Below are positions 6,364-13,060 of a stretch of DNA of 13,827 bases, piece by piece (the stretch's first letter is position 1; each line of letters starts with the position of its first letter). The notes under the pieces were generated by a model. That model did no database searches. It worked only from the letters and a program-made list of their open reading frames with translations, and was not told where the DNA came from. The DNA comes from Microcaldota archaeon (GTDB lineage Archaea; Micrarchaeota; Micrarchaeia; Anstonellales; Anstonellaceae), in assembly GCA_026414325.1 (NCBI GenBank), contig JAOAJF010000004.1:5685-19511 (forward strand). Reading direction: 5' to 3'. The position numbers were made by a program, and so were the translations under genes.

Positions 6364-7371
6364 ATGAAAAAAGAACCTTTAGTTGGTTTTTTTTGTGAGC
6401 TAAAAGTTGATCAAAAAAATTTTTTTCATCCTTACTTTTCAAATCTTTATACCTATACAGAAGGCCTAGAACAATTTTTTATAGATTGTGGTTTTAGTCA
6501 AGAAGAAATTCAAAGACTTTTTAATCAAAATTATTTTTTAGAAAATGTAGTAGACCCAAATGAATTTTTAAAAAAATTTCAAAAAATTGTTTCAGTCTAT
6601 GGAAAAGAAAACCTCCCTTTAATAAAAAAAGCTCTTTTGGTTTTTCCACAACTTTTAGATATTGAACATGAAGCTCGAATAGATTCACTTACAAAAATTT
6701 ATGGTAATCCAAATTTAGGACAAATAAAAAAAGCAATTTTATTATATCCAAGATTTTTAGGTTTAGGCCATGTACAAATTATTAATTCTCTTACAAAAGT
6801 CTATGGAAAAGAAAACACTGAGCTAATCAAAAAAGCAATTCTAAATTTTCCTCCTTTTGGAGGTTTTGATTTTGATTACCAAACTTCTAGCAATAAATCT
6901 AAAAAGAAAAAAACAAGTTTAGTTGTTCATCATCTAAATGTTATCAATTCTCTTAAAAAAATTTATTCTAAGCAGGATATTTCTTTAATAAAAAAATTAG
7001 TATTAGCCTATCCAACTTTAATTAATTATGATTTTACTAACTCTAATTTTCATTTATTATTAAGACAAAAAATGCGTCTAGCAAAACTTCTTGGTTTAGA
7101 CCAAAATAAGGCTAGAAAAATTCTATTTACTAATCCTTGGCTTATTAACCATGATTTTTCTTATCTTGTAGCAGTTATTGATGTCTTTAAAGAAATTGCT
7201 AAAGAAAAAGATCTAACTAATTATACTTCAGAAGATTTGGTTAAATTATGGCTAAAAAATCATAATTCTTCTCCTTTTATAGAAAGTAATACAAGATTAT
7301 CTAAAGCAAAGAAATTAGGCATTCCTCCAGATTCTATTCCTCTTTATAAAAAACTTATAAACAAAATTTAG
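6364..7371 (+). CDS. Alpha-helical repeat protein, mTERF-like
   Basis: Protein of 335 residues built largely from a repeat of about 34 residues with the pattern xSLxKxYGKENxxLIKKAILxxPxxLGxxH. Units are seen at 72-105, 106-139, 140-171 and 193-226, with a Lys/Ser-rich insertion at 172-191, and a more diverged one at 237-266 (MRLAKLLGLDQNKARKILF, then TNPWLINHDF). Each unit looks like two helices with a conserved Pro before a Leu-rich turn. This resembles mTERF repeats of organellar nucleic-acid-binding proteins, and similar helical repeats may be common in small archaeal genomes; I give no function. Basic helices would suit RNA or DNA binding. The N-terminal 60 residues are rich in Phe and Tyr and do not repeat. 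The gene has its own BRE/TATA promoter and is probably leaderless. Base composition is even more A/T-rich than that of rps6e or aIF2 gamma. Confidence 0.8.
   Translation: MKKEPLVGFFCELKVDQKNFFHPYFSNLYTYTEGLEQFFIDCGFSQEEIQRLFNQNYFLENVVDPNEFLKKFQKIVSVYGKENLPLIKKALLVFPQLLDIEHEARIDSLTKIYGNPNLGQIKKAILLYPRFLGLGHVQIINSLTKVYGKENTELIKKAILNFPPFGGFDFDYQTSSNKSKKKKTSLVVHHLNVINSLKKIYSKQDISLIKKLVLAYPTLINYDFTNSNFHLLLRQKMRLAKLLGLDQNKARKILFTNPWLINHDFSYLVAVIDVFKEIAKEKDLTNYTSEDLVKLWLKNHNSSPFIESNTRLSKAKKLGIPPDSIPLYKKLINKI
6577..7041. repeat. Four tandem 34-codon degenerate repeats within the mTERF-like gene
   Basis: The repeats are clearest at the protein level (SLTKIYG / SLTKVYG / SLKKIYS, each followed after about 8 residues by IKKAI or IKKLV and then P). 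At DNA level the units share segments such as TCTTACAAAA and AAAAAAGCAATT, but have diverged, so the array is old rather than freshly expanded. The third and fourth units are separated by a roughly 20-codon insertion. Confidence 0.7.
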
Positions 7372-7391
7372 TTTCTAATCTTTTCCAAGGA

Positions 7392-7416
7392 TTTTTTCTT
7401 TCTGCTTTTTATTTTT
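7392..7416 (+). terminator. T-rich terminator after the repeat-protein gene
   Basis: Three oligo-T tracts (ATTTTTTC, GCTTTTTA, ATTTTTA) follow the stop codon of the plus-strand gene, within the 43-base gap between two converging genes. Archaeal RNA polymerase terminates at such oligo-T runs without a needed hairpin. T runs are frequent throughout this genome, so confidence is moderate. Confidence 0.4.
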
Positions 7417-8011
7417 ACAAGTAACTTATTTTTTTTAAAAAATAAAATGCTAATTCATCACTATCTAATTCTGGATGGCATGTTGCACCAATTATAATCC
7501 CATTCTTTGTTTTTTGTTCTACAATTGCAATTTCAGAAGTATTTTTTATTCTTGCTAAGACCTTTACTTCTGGCCCTATCTTAATTATTTTCGGAGCCCT
7601 TATAAAAGCAACTTCCTTGTTGTTTAAAACTTCTCCCTCTATTTTTGCATAAAAAGAATCTAGTTGAGTTCCATATGCATTTCTTTTAACTTCTATGTCT
7701 AGCAATTTTAAAGTTTTTTGCCATCTTTCTAATCCTTCTACTTTTTTTGCCAACACAATTAATCCTGCACAGGTAACCAAAAAATTTTTGATTTTTTTTA
7801 TCTCTTGTTCTAACTCGTTTTCTTTTATTAACCTATAGATTGTTGTGCTCTCTCCACCAGGAATTACTAAAGCATCTAGCTCTTTTAGCTCTTGCTTAGT
7901 TCTTACAAGTTTTATTTCTAATTTTATTTTTTCTAACTTTTTAGCAGCACTTTTTAATGCTTCTAAATGTTCTGCAAAATTTCCTTGTAAAGCTAAAACA
8001 CCAACCATCAT
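7415..8011 (-). CDS. pdxT: Pyridoxal 5'-phosphate synthase glutaminase subunit PdxT
   Basis: Glutaminase half of PLP synthase: it hydrolyses glutamine and passes ammonia to PdxS. From the ATG at 8011 it has 198 residues, the normal length. It shows the PdxT opening VGVLALQGNFAEHL, the GGES motif (52-55, in VIPGGESTT), nucleophile C81 in VTCAGLIVLA, RNAYGTQLDSF, and the H179/E181 pair in CHPEL, completing the class I amidotransferase triad. The position usually Arg in the RNxxGRQ motif is Thr here. An upstream in-frame GTG (8020) is part of the GTGAG ribosome site and directly follows the stop of the preceding aminotransferase, so I chose the ATG 9 bases after that stop. It is the last gene of the operon whose second gene is pdxS. 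Confidence 0.95.
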   Translation of the reverse strand: MMVGVLALQGNFAEHLEALKSAAKKLEKIKLEIKLVRTKQELKELDALVIPGGESTTIYRLIKENELEQEIKKIKNFLVTCAGLIVLAKKVEGLERWQKTLKLLDIEVKRNAYGTQLDSFYAKIEGEVLNNKEVAFIRAPKIIKIGPEVKVLARIKNTSEIAIVEQKTKNGIIIGATCHPELDSDELAFYFLKKISYL

Positions 8012-8015
8012 TTTT

Positions 8016-8020
8016 CTCAC
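8016..8020 (-). promoter_or_regulatory. Ribosome site of pdxT, adjoining the previous stop codon
   Basis: Minus-strand GTGAG lies between the aminotransferase stop TAA (8023-8021) and the pdxT ATG (8011), with a 4-base spacer. It suggests termination-reinitiation coupling and shows that the GTG is not the start codon. Confidence 0.6.
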
Positions 8021-9325
8021 TTATTTTTGTATATAGTTTTCTAACAATTTTTTTAGAAGTATTGGAACTAAATCCATCTCTTTTTTTTCTAAAACATATG
8101 CAATTCTTAGCTGTTTATTCACAATATTTTTTTCTTTTTCATCTAAAGAATAGAAAAATCCCTCCATTGGGGAAACTAATAAAGTATAATCTTTTCCATT
8201 TATATTTACCTTTCCTTTTTCTGCACACCAATTAATAAAATCTTTAGTATTAAAATTTTCTGGCACAATTTTTTTTAAGTCAATAACAGAATATATTGCT
8301 GAATCTGGTTTTGAAATAATTGCTCCAGGAAGCTCTTTTTTTAGCTTGGCCTGAAAATCAAAAATAAGCTCTTTATAATAACGTCTCTGCTGTTCATACC
8401 AGCTTAAAAGCTCTTCTTTAGTTAAATGAGCTAAAGCTCCAAAAATATATTGGCCTATAGCATTTGCACAAAGATTTGCAGTGTATTCTGCAACAGCCTT
8501 TTTATGAAATTCTAAATTATCTGTTATCAAAGCCCCAATTCTCAATCCACAGGCATTCCAAACTTTAGAAGAACTTTCTATAGATATTCTTCTTCCTTCT
8601 ATTTTATGTACTATTTTGTTAGTTATCTTCCAAATGCTTACTGCTTCCTTTTGGTTATAGTGTAACTCTCTATATGCTTCATCTGATATTATCCACATAT
8701 CATATTTAACAGCAAGTTTTGCTATTTCTATCATTTGCTCTTTACTAATATATTGTCCAGTAGGATTATCATAGGGAATAACAACAATTGCTCCAGGTTT
8801 ATTTTCTTTTATTACTTTTTCAATATCTTCTAATTTTGGTAGAGTATAGCTACCATCCTCTTTTAGTTCACGTTTTATACACACAATTTTTTTTGAAAGT
8901 CTTTTAGCAAAAGAAACATAATTAGCATATATTGGTTCAATTAACATAAGTGGTTTTTTATTTTGATCTTTGTCTTTTGTTGTTCCTAAAATTGCTAATT
9001 CCATTGCTTGGCTTCCACCATCTACTACTTGGGAATATAATTTTGTTGTATCAATACCGCTGGATCTTAAAATATTTAAAAAAGCTTCATTTGCTTCTTT
9101 TGTACCAACAGTTTCAGTATATCTAACAACTCCTCCAAAAAAAGGAGAATCTTTTGCATTCAAATTTTTCATCCTCTCAATCATTGCTGGATGCATTGGC
9201 AAAGATACATTTCCAATAGCAACATTAATCGCTATACAATCATCTTTTCTTTCCATAAATTTTATTTGTGCCATTCTTATTGCAGAAGGCCCAATCTCCT
9301 TAAAATGTTCAGATAGTTCAACCAT
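8021..9325 (-). CDS. PLP-dependent aminotransferase, class I/II (fold type I)
   Basis: Transfers an amino group between an amino acid and a 2-oxo acid using pyridoxal phosphate. From the ATG at 9325 it has 434 residues. Fold type I landmarks are present: VRYTETVGTKEANEAF near 67-82, a GGSQAMELAI cofactor-phosphate loop, YDNPTGQ with N187, SDEAYREL with D215 and Y218, SSSKVW with Schiff-base lysine K254, CGLRIGAL with R262, and a C-terminal LRIAYVLE segment carrying the carboxylate-binding Arg. It resembles the aspartate aminotransferase superfamily, but donor specificity cannot be read off. The in-frame GTG at 9334 belongs to the AGGTGA ribosome site. It sits between ogg2 and pdxT, so a PLP enzyme is co-expressed with PLP synthesis. 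Confidence 0.92.
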   Translation of the reverse strand: MVELSEHFKEIGPSAIRMAQIKFMERKDDCIAINVAIGNVSLPMHPAMIERMKNLNAKDSPFFGGVVRYTETVGTKEANEAFLNILRSSGIDTTKLYSQVVDGGSQAMELAILGTTKDKDQNKKPLMLIEPIYANYVSFAKRLSKKIVCIKRELKEDGSYTLPKLEDIEKVIKENKPGAIVVIPYDNPTGQYISKEQMIEIAKLAVKYDMWIISDEAYRELHYNQKEAVSIWKITNKIVHKIEGRRISIESSSKVWNACGLRIGALITDNLEFHKKAVAEYTANLCANAIGQYIFGALAHLTKEELLSWYEQQRRYYKELIFDFQAKLKKELPGAIISKPDSAIYSVIDLKKIVPENFNTKDFINWCAEKGKVNINGKDYTLLVSPMEGFFYSLDEKEKNIVNKQLRIAYVLEKKEMDLVPILLKKLLENYIQK

Positions 9326-9330
9326 TTTTT

Positions 9331-9336
9331 TCACCT
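9331..9336 (-). promoter_or_regulatory. Shine-Dalgarno site of the aminotransferase, overlapping the ogg stop
   Basis: Minus-strand AGGTGA shares its first two bases with the TAG stop (9337-9335) of the glycosylase gene and precedes the ATG at 9325 by 5 bases. It decides the start in favour of the ATG over the GTG at 9334. Confidence 0.7.
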
Positions 9337-9991
9337 ATTTAAAAATATGACCAGTATGTTCAGACCAAAATAATAAATCTAATTTTGCAGGCTCTATTTT
9401 TATTTTTTTGCAAAAAGCTAGCATTTTTTGCTCAATTGCCAGATATTGCTTTTTTGTTAAAGTTTTTGGAATTTGTTTTATTACTCCATAGTACTTTAAA
9501 CTTTTTAGTATATGTCTATCTAATATTGCCAGATTTTTTGCGATAGCTATATTTCTTAAAAAATGGCTTGATTCTTTCATTCCAAGCCCACTTATATTTT
9601 TAGCTAGATAATTTCTTAATTCTGTCCTGTCTGAAAATTTTTTAATATATTCAAAAATTCTTTTTCTTATTATTAAATCATCTAATGCTTTGATACAATA
9701 AACTGCTTTTTTGTTATGAAATCTAACTTTGCATTCTTTTAAAATCTGTGCAATATTTTTATAGTTTATTTTTTTTGTTTTTTTAAAAACCTCGCCAACT
9801 TTTTCTTCTGCTCTGGCAGCTGCTTTTGCAGAAGAATTTGCTGCACAAATACAAAAAATTAGCTCTCGAGCTATTTTTTCTTCGCAGTTTTTATTAGCTT
9901 CAAATTCTTTTATTCTTTGGTCTATTTCTTTTTTTCTTTTTTTATATTCTTCTAAAAGCTTTTGAATTTTTGAATTTTTTTTAGTAGCCAT
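9335..9991 (-). CDS. ogg: 8-oxoguanine DNA glycosylase / AP lyase, archaeal Ogg2 type
   Basis: Base-excision repair enzyme that removes 8-oxoguanine from DNA and nicks the abasic strand. Its 218 residues match the short archaeal Ogg2 form. The helix-hairpin-helix/GPD signature lies at about 131-163: ISGLGMKESSHFLRN holds catalytic lysine K139, and LAILDRHIL holds the activating aspartate D158. The last segment LDLLFWSEHTGHIFK ends in a C-terminal lysine, the feature that Ogg2 enzymes use to recognise the oxidised base. The first 35 residues are highly charged and probably form an extra N-terminal helix. The ATG at 9991 has only a weak GGAAT before it. It lies 34 bases after pdxS and its stop is built into the ribosome site of the aminotransferase. 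Confidence 0.93.
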   Translation of the reverse strand: MATKKNSKIQKLLEEYKKRKKEIDQRIKEFEANKNCEEKIARELIFCICAANSSAKAAARAEEKVGEVFKKTKKINYKNIAQILKECKVRFHNKKAVYCIKALDDLIIRKRIFEYIKKFSDRTELRNYLAKNISGLGMKESSHFLRNIAIAKNLAILDRHILKSLKYYGVIKQIPKTLTKKQYLAIEQKMLAFCKKIKIEPAKLDLLFWSEHTGHIFK

Positions 9992-10025
9992 TGTTTATTC
10001 CTATTTTTTGTCTTTGAAAATTTAG

Positions 10026-10907
10026 TTAGTTTCCTCTCTCAGAAAGTCTTTGTTCAGGGGGTATTTTTTTTATTTCAATTCCATCCATTTCTTTTCCTAA
10101 ACCCTCAGATATTTTTGCTAAAATTTTTTTATCATTGTAATGAGTTACTGCCTGAACAATTGCTCTTGCTCTTTTTAGTGGGTTGGAGGATTTAAATATT
10201 CCAGAGCCTACAAAAACCCCATCCATTCCAAGCTGCATACAAAGCGCAGCATCTGCTACTGTTGCAATTCCACCCGCAGCAAAATTTACTACTGGCAATC
10301 TCTTTAGTCTTTGTGTTTCTTTTAATAATTCAATATCTTTTATTCTGTATTCTTGTGCTAAATTTTCAAGCTCTTTTTCAGTCATATTTTCTAGAGCAAG
10401 AATTTCTTTTTGTATGGTTCTTATATGTTTTATTGCTTGAACAATATTCCCAGTTCCAGCCTCCCCTTTTGTTCTTATCATTGCAGCCCCTTCTTCTATT
10501 CTTCTAAGAGCTTGAGCTAAATTTTTTGCACCACAAACAAAAGGAACTGAAAACTTCCATTTATCTATGTGATATTCCTCATCTGCAACAGTTAGAACTT
10601 CTGATTCATCAATAAAATCAACTTCTAAAGCTTCTAAAATTTGAGCCTCAACAAAATGCCCAATTCTACATTTTGCCATAACTGGAATAGAGACAGCCTT
10701 TTTGATTTCTTTTATTTTTTTTGGATCAGCCATTCGTGCAACTTTTCCTTCTTTTCTAATGTCAGCAGGGACTTTTTCTAGAGCCATGACTGCAACTGCT
10801 CCAGCTGCTTGAGCGATTTTTGCTTCAGCAGCATTTGTAACATCCATTATCACTCCGCCTTTTAGCATCTTTGCAAGCCCTGTTTTTAGCAAATATTTTT
10901 TATCCAT
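10026..10907 (-). CDS. pdxS: Pyridoxal 5'-phosphate synthase subunit PdxS
   Basis: Synthase half of the DXP-independent PLP pathway; makes PLP from ribose 5-phosphate, glyceraldehyde 3-phosphate and ammonia supplied by PdxT. 293 residues, the usual length, and highly conserved. It is a TIM barrel with the catalytic D22 in VIMDVTNAAEAKIA, the first Schiff-base lysine K79 in MAKCRIGHFVEAQ, the second lysine K147 in MIRTKGEAGTGN, and the phosphate-binding FAAGGIATVADAA and DGVFVGSGIFKS segments. The ATG at 10907 has a GGAGG ribosome site 7 bases upstream. It starts 28 bases after mcm. Unlike in most genomes pdxT is not adjacent but two genes downstream in the same direction. Confidence 0.98.
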   Translation of the reverse strand: MDKKYLLKTGLAKMLKGGVIMDVTNAAEAKIAQAAGAVAVMALEKVPADIRKEGKVARMADPKKIKEIKKAVSIPVMAKCRIGHFVEAQILEALEVDFIDESEVLTVADEEYHIDKWKFSVPFVCGAKNLAQALRRIEEGAAMIRTKGEAGTGNIVQAIKHIRTIQKEILALENMTEKELENLAQEYRIKDIELLKETQRLKRLPVVNFAAGGIATVADAALCMQLGMDGVFVGSGIFKSSNPLKRARAIVQAVTHYNDKKILAKISEGLGKEMDGIEIKKIPPEQRLSERGN

Positions 10908-10914
10908 CTTACTT

Positions 10915-10919
10915 CCTCC
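10915..10919 (-). promoter_or_regulatory. Shine-Dalgarno site of pdxS
   Basis: Minus-strand GGAGG, 7 bases before the pdxS ATG at 10907. Stronger than the ribosome site of mcm, which may let pdxS be translated more than the helicase from a shared mRNA. Confidence 0.75.
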
Positions 10920-10935
10920 ATTTTTAATTTTTATT

Positions 10936-12987
10936 TTATTTTAATTCTTTAACCAGTTTAACATAGCCAGCTCTTGGCTTGTATATCTCTCCAGTTAGGA
11001 TCATATCATTTATTATTCTAATGGCTTCATGTTCATTTATATCGTTTTTAGAGGCTTCTGCAACTATCTCTTCTATTGGAATCTCATCATATTTTTCTGA
11101 AAATTCTCTTATTATTCCAAATATTAAATTAATTTTGTTTCTTTCTGATTGGGGTCTTCCTGTACTTACAATATCAATATCAATTGCTCCAGTTTGTCTG
11201 TCTCGTAATATTTGATCGTGCATAAAGTTAAGTAAATTAATCGCTCTTTGAGCATCCTCTGCTGTCGCAATATTTGAGCCTCTAACTTTTGCAGAGGCTT
11301 CTGTTAGCCTAATTATACCTTCAATCTGTCTTGGAGTTATTGGAACTGCTCCTTGTTTTTGTCCTCTTTCTCTTAATTCTATATAATATTGTTTTATTTT
11401 TTCAGAAGCTTCTTCAGAAAGTTTCGGAAAAATATTTTTTCTCATATATGCAATATATTTTCTTATTATCTCTCTATCCTCTTCTTGGGCCTTTGTTTCT
11501 TGTTTATATTTTTCTCTATGAGCTGAGAGTATCGCATCAGCCATCTCTGAATCTCTAACTTTATCTAACACATCATAGATTGCAAATATTAAATCAAATC
11601 TTGACAAGATGGTTGGTGTTAAATTAAATTGTTCTGCTGGTAGGCGATTAGGATCAAATCTTCCATATTTTGGATTTGCTGCTGCTAATATCGCACATTT
11701 TGTTCTAAATGTTGCTACAATCCCTGCTTTTGCTACTGAAATTGTTTGTGTCTCCATTGCCTCGTGCATTGCACTTCTTTCATCTTCTGTCATCTTATCA
11801 AATTCATCAATGCATGCCAGTCCACCATTAGCTAAAACCAATGCACCTGCCTTTAGTGTCCAGCCTCCTTCTCCAAGTTCGTCTTTTTCAGCAGTTGCAG
11901 TTAGTCCTGCTCCAGTTGCAGATTTTCCAGAAACATAAATTCCTTTTGGAACTAATTCTTTGGCATATTGCAACATTCTAGATTTTGCACTTCCAGGGTC
12001 CCCAATTAATAAAATATGAATATCATCTCTTATTGGAACTCCGCCAGGAAGAGTTTTCCCTTTTGTTCCTCCAAACATTTGTAGTACAATAGCTAATTTT
12101 ACTTCGTCATGGCCATATATTCCAGGAGCAAGAGCCTTTTGTAATCTTTCATAAATTCCTTTGTCTTGAGCCATCTCTAAGATTTTTTTAACTTCTTGCT
12201 CGTTTATTTTTATTTCCTCAAAATCTCTATGAATTGGATTTATATAATTTACCTCTAAGTATCTGGAGTAAGTTGCTCCTACTGCAGCTTTTGCTCCTTT
12301 TGTTTTTGTCGGAGTTTTTAGTCTTAAAATTCCTGTTAGTTCTACAGATTCACCTGGCATTATTTTATTTACATTATCGTCTTCCAAATAAAGCTCTATT
12401 TTTGCAGCAGGGGCTCCACCTCTTACTCTTTCTAAAAGTTCTTGGCATTCTGCTCTTTGTATATCTACAAAGTAGCTATTTTCCTCATCTAGCGTTAAAG
12501 CCTTTTTCTTACATTCTGGACAATTTTCAGGAGCAATTGTTTTTTTTGTAAGAGGTACTTTTAGTACATAATCACACATTAGACAGCGATAAAAAGCGAT
12601 TTTTACTTTGTGCATTACCTCTGCTCTTTTAGTTATTATTCCTTTAACTGTAAGCAATTTATCAATATGTTTAGAGGAAATATTTTGAATCATCAAATCA
12701 TTGTCTTTTAGCCCAGCTATTCTTACATGCGGAGAAAAATCAATTTCCAATATTCCTGCCTTATTTTTTTTAATTGTTTTTTCAAATGCGTTTAGTGCAA
12801 TGTCTGGATTTTCCACTAAAAAATCAGCTAAATCTGGATTAAATTTTTGAATATCCTCAAAATTTATTATAAGGCTTTTTTTAGTTGGGTATTCTAGTTC
12901 TAATTGAGCTAAATCTTCTTTATAATATTTTTCAACAAACTCCTCCCACAATTGCTGCAACTGGCTATCATCAAAAACTTTTTCCAT
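10936..12987 (-). CDS. mcm: Replicative DNA helicase MCM
   Basis: Hexameric 3'-5' helicase that unwinds DNA at archaeal replication forks; 683 residues, a normal length, with no intein. Residues 1 to about 260 are the N-terminal domain with a zinc ribbon formed by C135, C138, C156 and C159. The AAA+ domain has Walker A GDPGSAKS (329-336), Walker B LACIDEFDKM with D394-E395, sensor 1 in AAANPKYGRF (N438), and the arginine finger in LSRFDLIF (R463). The ISVAKAGI stretch at about 416-423 is the presensor-1 hairpin and ITPRQIEGIIRLTEA belongs to the sensor 2 region. The last 70 residues (EEIVAEASKNDI...MILTGEIYKP) form the C-terminal winged helix. It begins 73 bases after the beta-CASP gene and leads pdxS, ogg, the aminotransferase and pdxT. 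Confidence 0.98.
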   Translation of the reverse strand: MEKVFDDSQLQQLWEEFVEKYYKEDLAQLELEYPTKKSLIINFEDIQKFNPDLADFLVENPDIALNAFEKTIKKNKAGILEIDFSPHVRIAGLKDNDLMIQNISSKHIDKLLTVKGIITKRAEVMHKVKIAFYRCLMCDYVLKVPLTKKTIAPENCPECKKKALTLDEENSYFVDIQRAECQELLERVRGGAPAAKIELYLEDDNVNKIMPGESVELTGILRLKTPTKTKGAKAAVGATYSRYLEVNYINPIHRDFEEIKINEQEVKKILEMAQDKGIYERLQKALAPGIYGHDEVKLAIVLQMFGGTKGKTLPGGVPIRDDIHILLIGDPGSAKSRMLQYAKELVPKGIYVSGKSATGAGLTATAEKDELGEGGWTLKAGALVLANGGLACIDEFDKMTEDERSAMHEAMETQTISVAKAGIVATFRTKCAILAAANPKYGRFDPNRLPAEQFNLTPTILSRFDLIFAIYDVLDKVRDSEMADAILSAHREKYKQETKAQEEDREIIRKYIAYMRKNIFPKLSEEASEKIKQYYIELRERGQKQGAVPITPRQIEGIIRLTEASAKVRGSNIATAEDAQRAINLLNFMHDQILRDRQTGAIDIDIVSTGRPQSERNKINLIFGIIREFSEKYDEIPIEEIVAEASKNDINEHEAIRIINDMILTGEIYKPRAGYVKLVKELK

Positions 12988-13003
12988 CTAAACCTATTTT
13001 TAA

Positions 13004-13025
13004 ATTATTTTTAAAAATAATAAAC
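13004..13025 (-). promoter_or_regulatory. AT-rich promoter-like palindrome upstream of mcm
   Basis: An 18-base perfect palindrome, ATTATTTTTAAAAATAAT (13004-13021), lies 17 bases before the mcm ATG; its minus-strand extension GTTTATTATTTTTAA offers a TATA-like box about 33 bases from the start codon, preceded by GGCAAAA. It could be a promoter, an operator or the oligo-T terminator of the preceding beta-CASP gene. Low sequence complexity makes chance possible. Confidence 0.35.
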
Positions 13026-13060
13026 TTTTGCCTCTATTTTACTCAAATTTAATTTTAAAT

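Noticed and set aside
6577..7041. The repeated pattern in the mTERF-like gene, considered as tetratricopeptide (TPR) or PPR repeats.
   Set aside because: The period of about 34 fits, but the TPR signature (W-LG-Y-A-F-A-P pattern) is absent and the conserved Pro-Leu turn after an IKKAI helix fits mTERF better.
7957..8235. A 92-codon plus-strand frame rich in Phe and Leu, spanning the pdxT-aminotransferase junction, resembling a membrane peptide.
   Set aside because: The hydrophobicity comes from reading Lys/Glu-rich codons on the opposite strand; both overlapped genes are confidently identified.
11609..11938. A 109-codon plus-strand frame opposite mcm.
   Set aside because: It lies inside the highly conserved Walker A/B region of MCM, reads as low-complexity Ala/Ser/Pro sequence, and has no ribosome site; it is a shadow of the real gene.
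12234..12551. A 105-codon plus-strand frame with long Leu runs opposite the N-terminal half of mcm.
   Set aside because: Antisense artefact of Lys/Glu-rich MCM sequence in an A/T-rich genome; no promoter or ribosome site.
10936..12987. A possible intein in MCM, a common site for one in archaea.
   Set aside because: The protein has normal length and the Walker A, Walker B and sensor motifs are uninterrupted, with no splice-junction residues.
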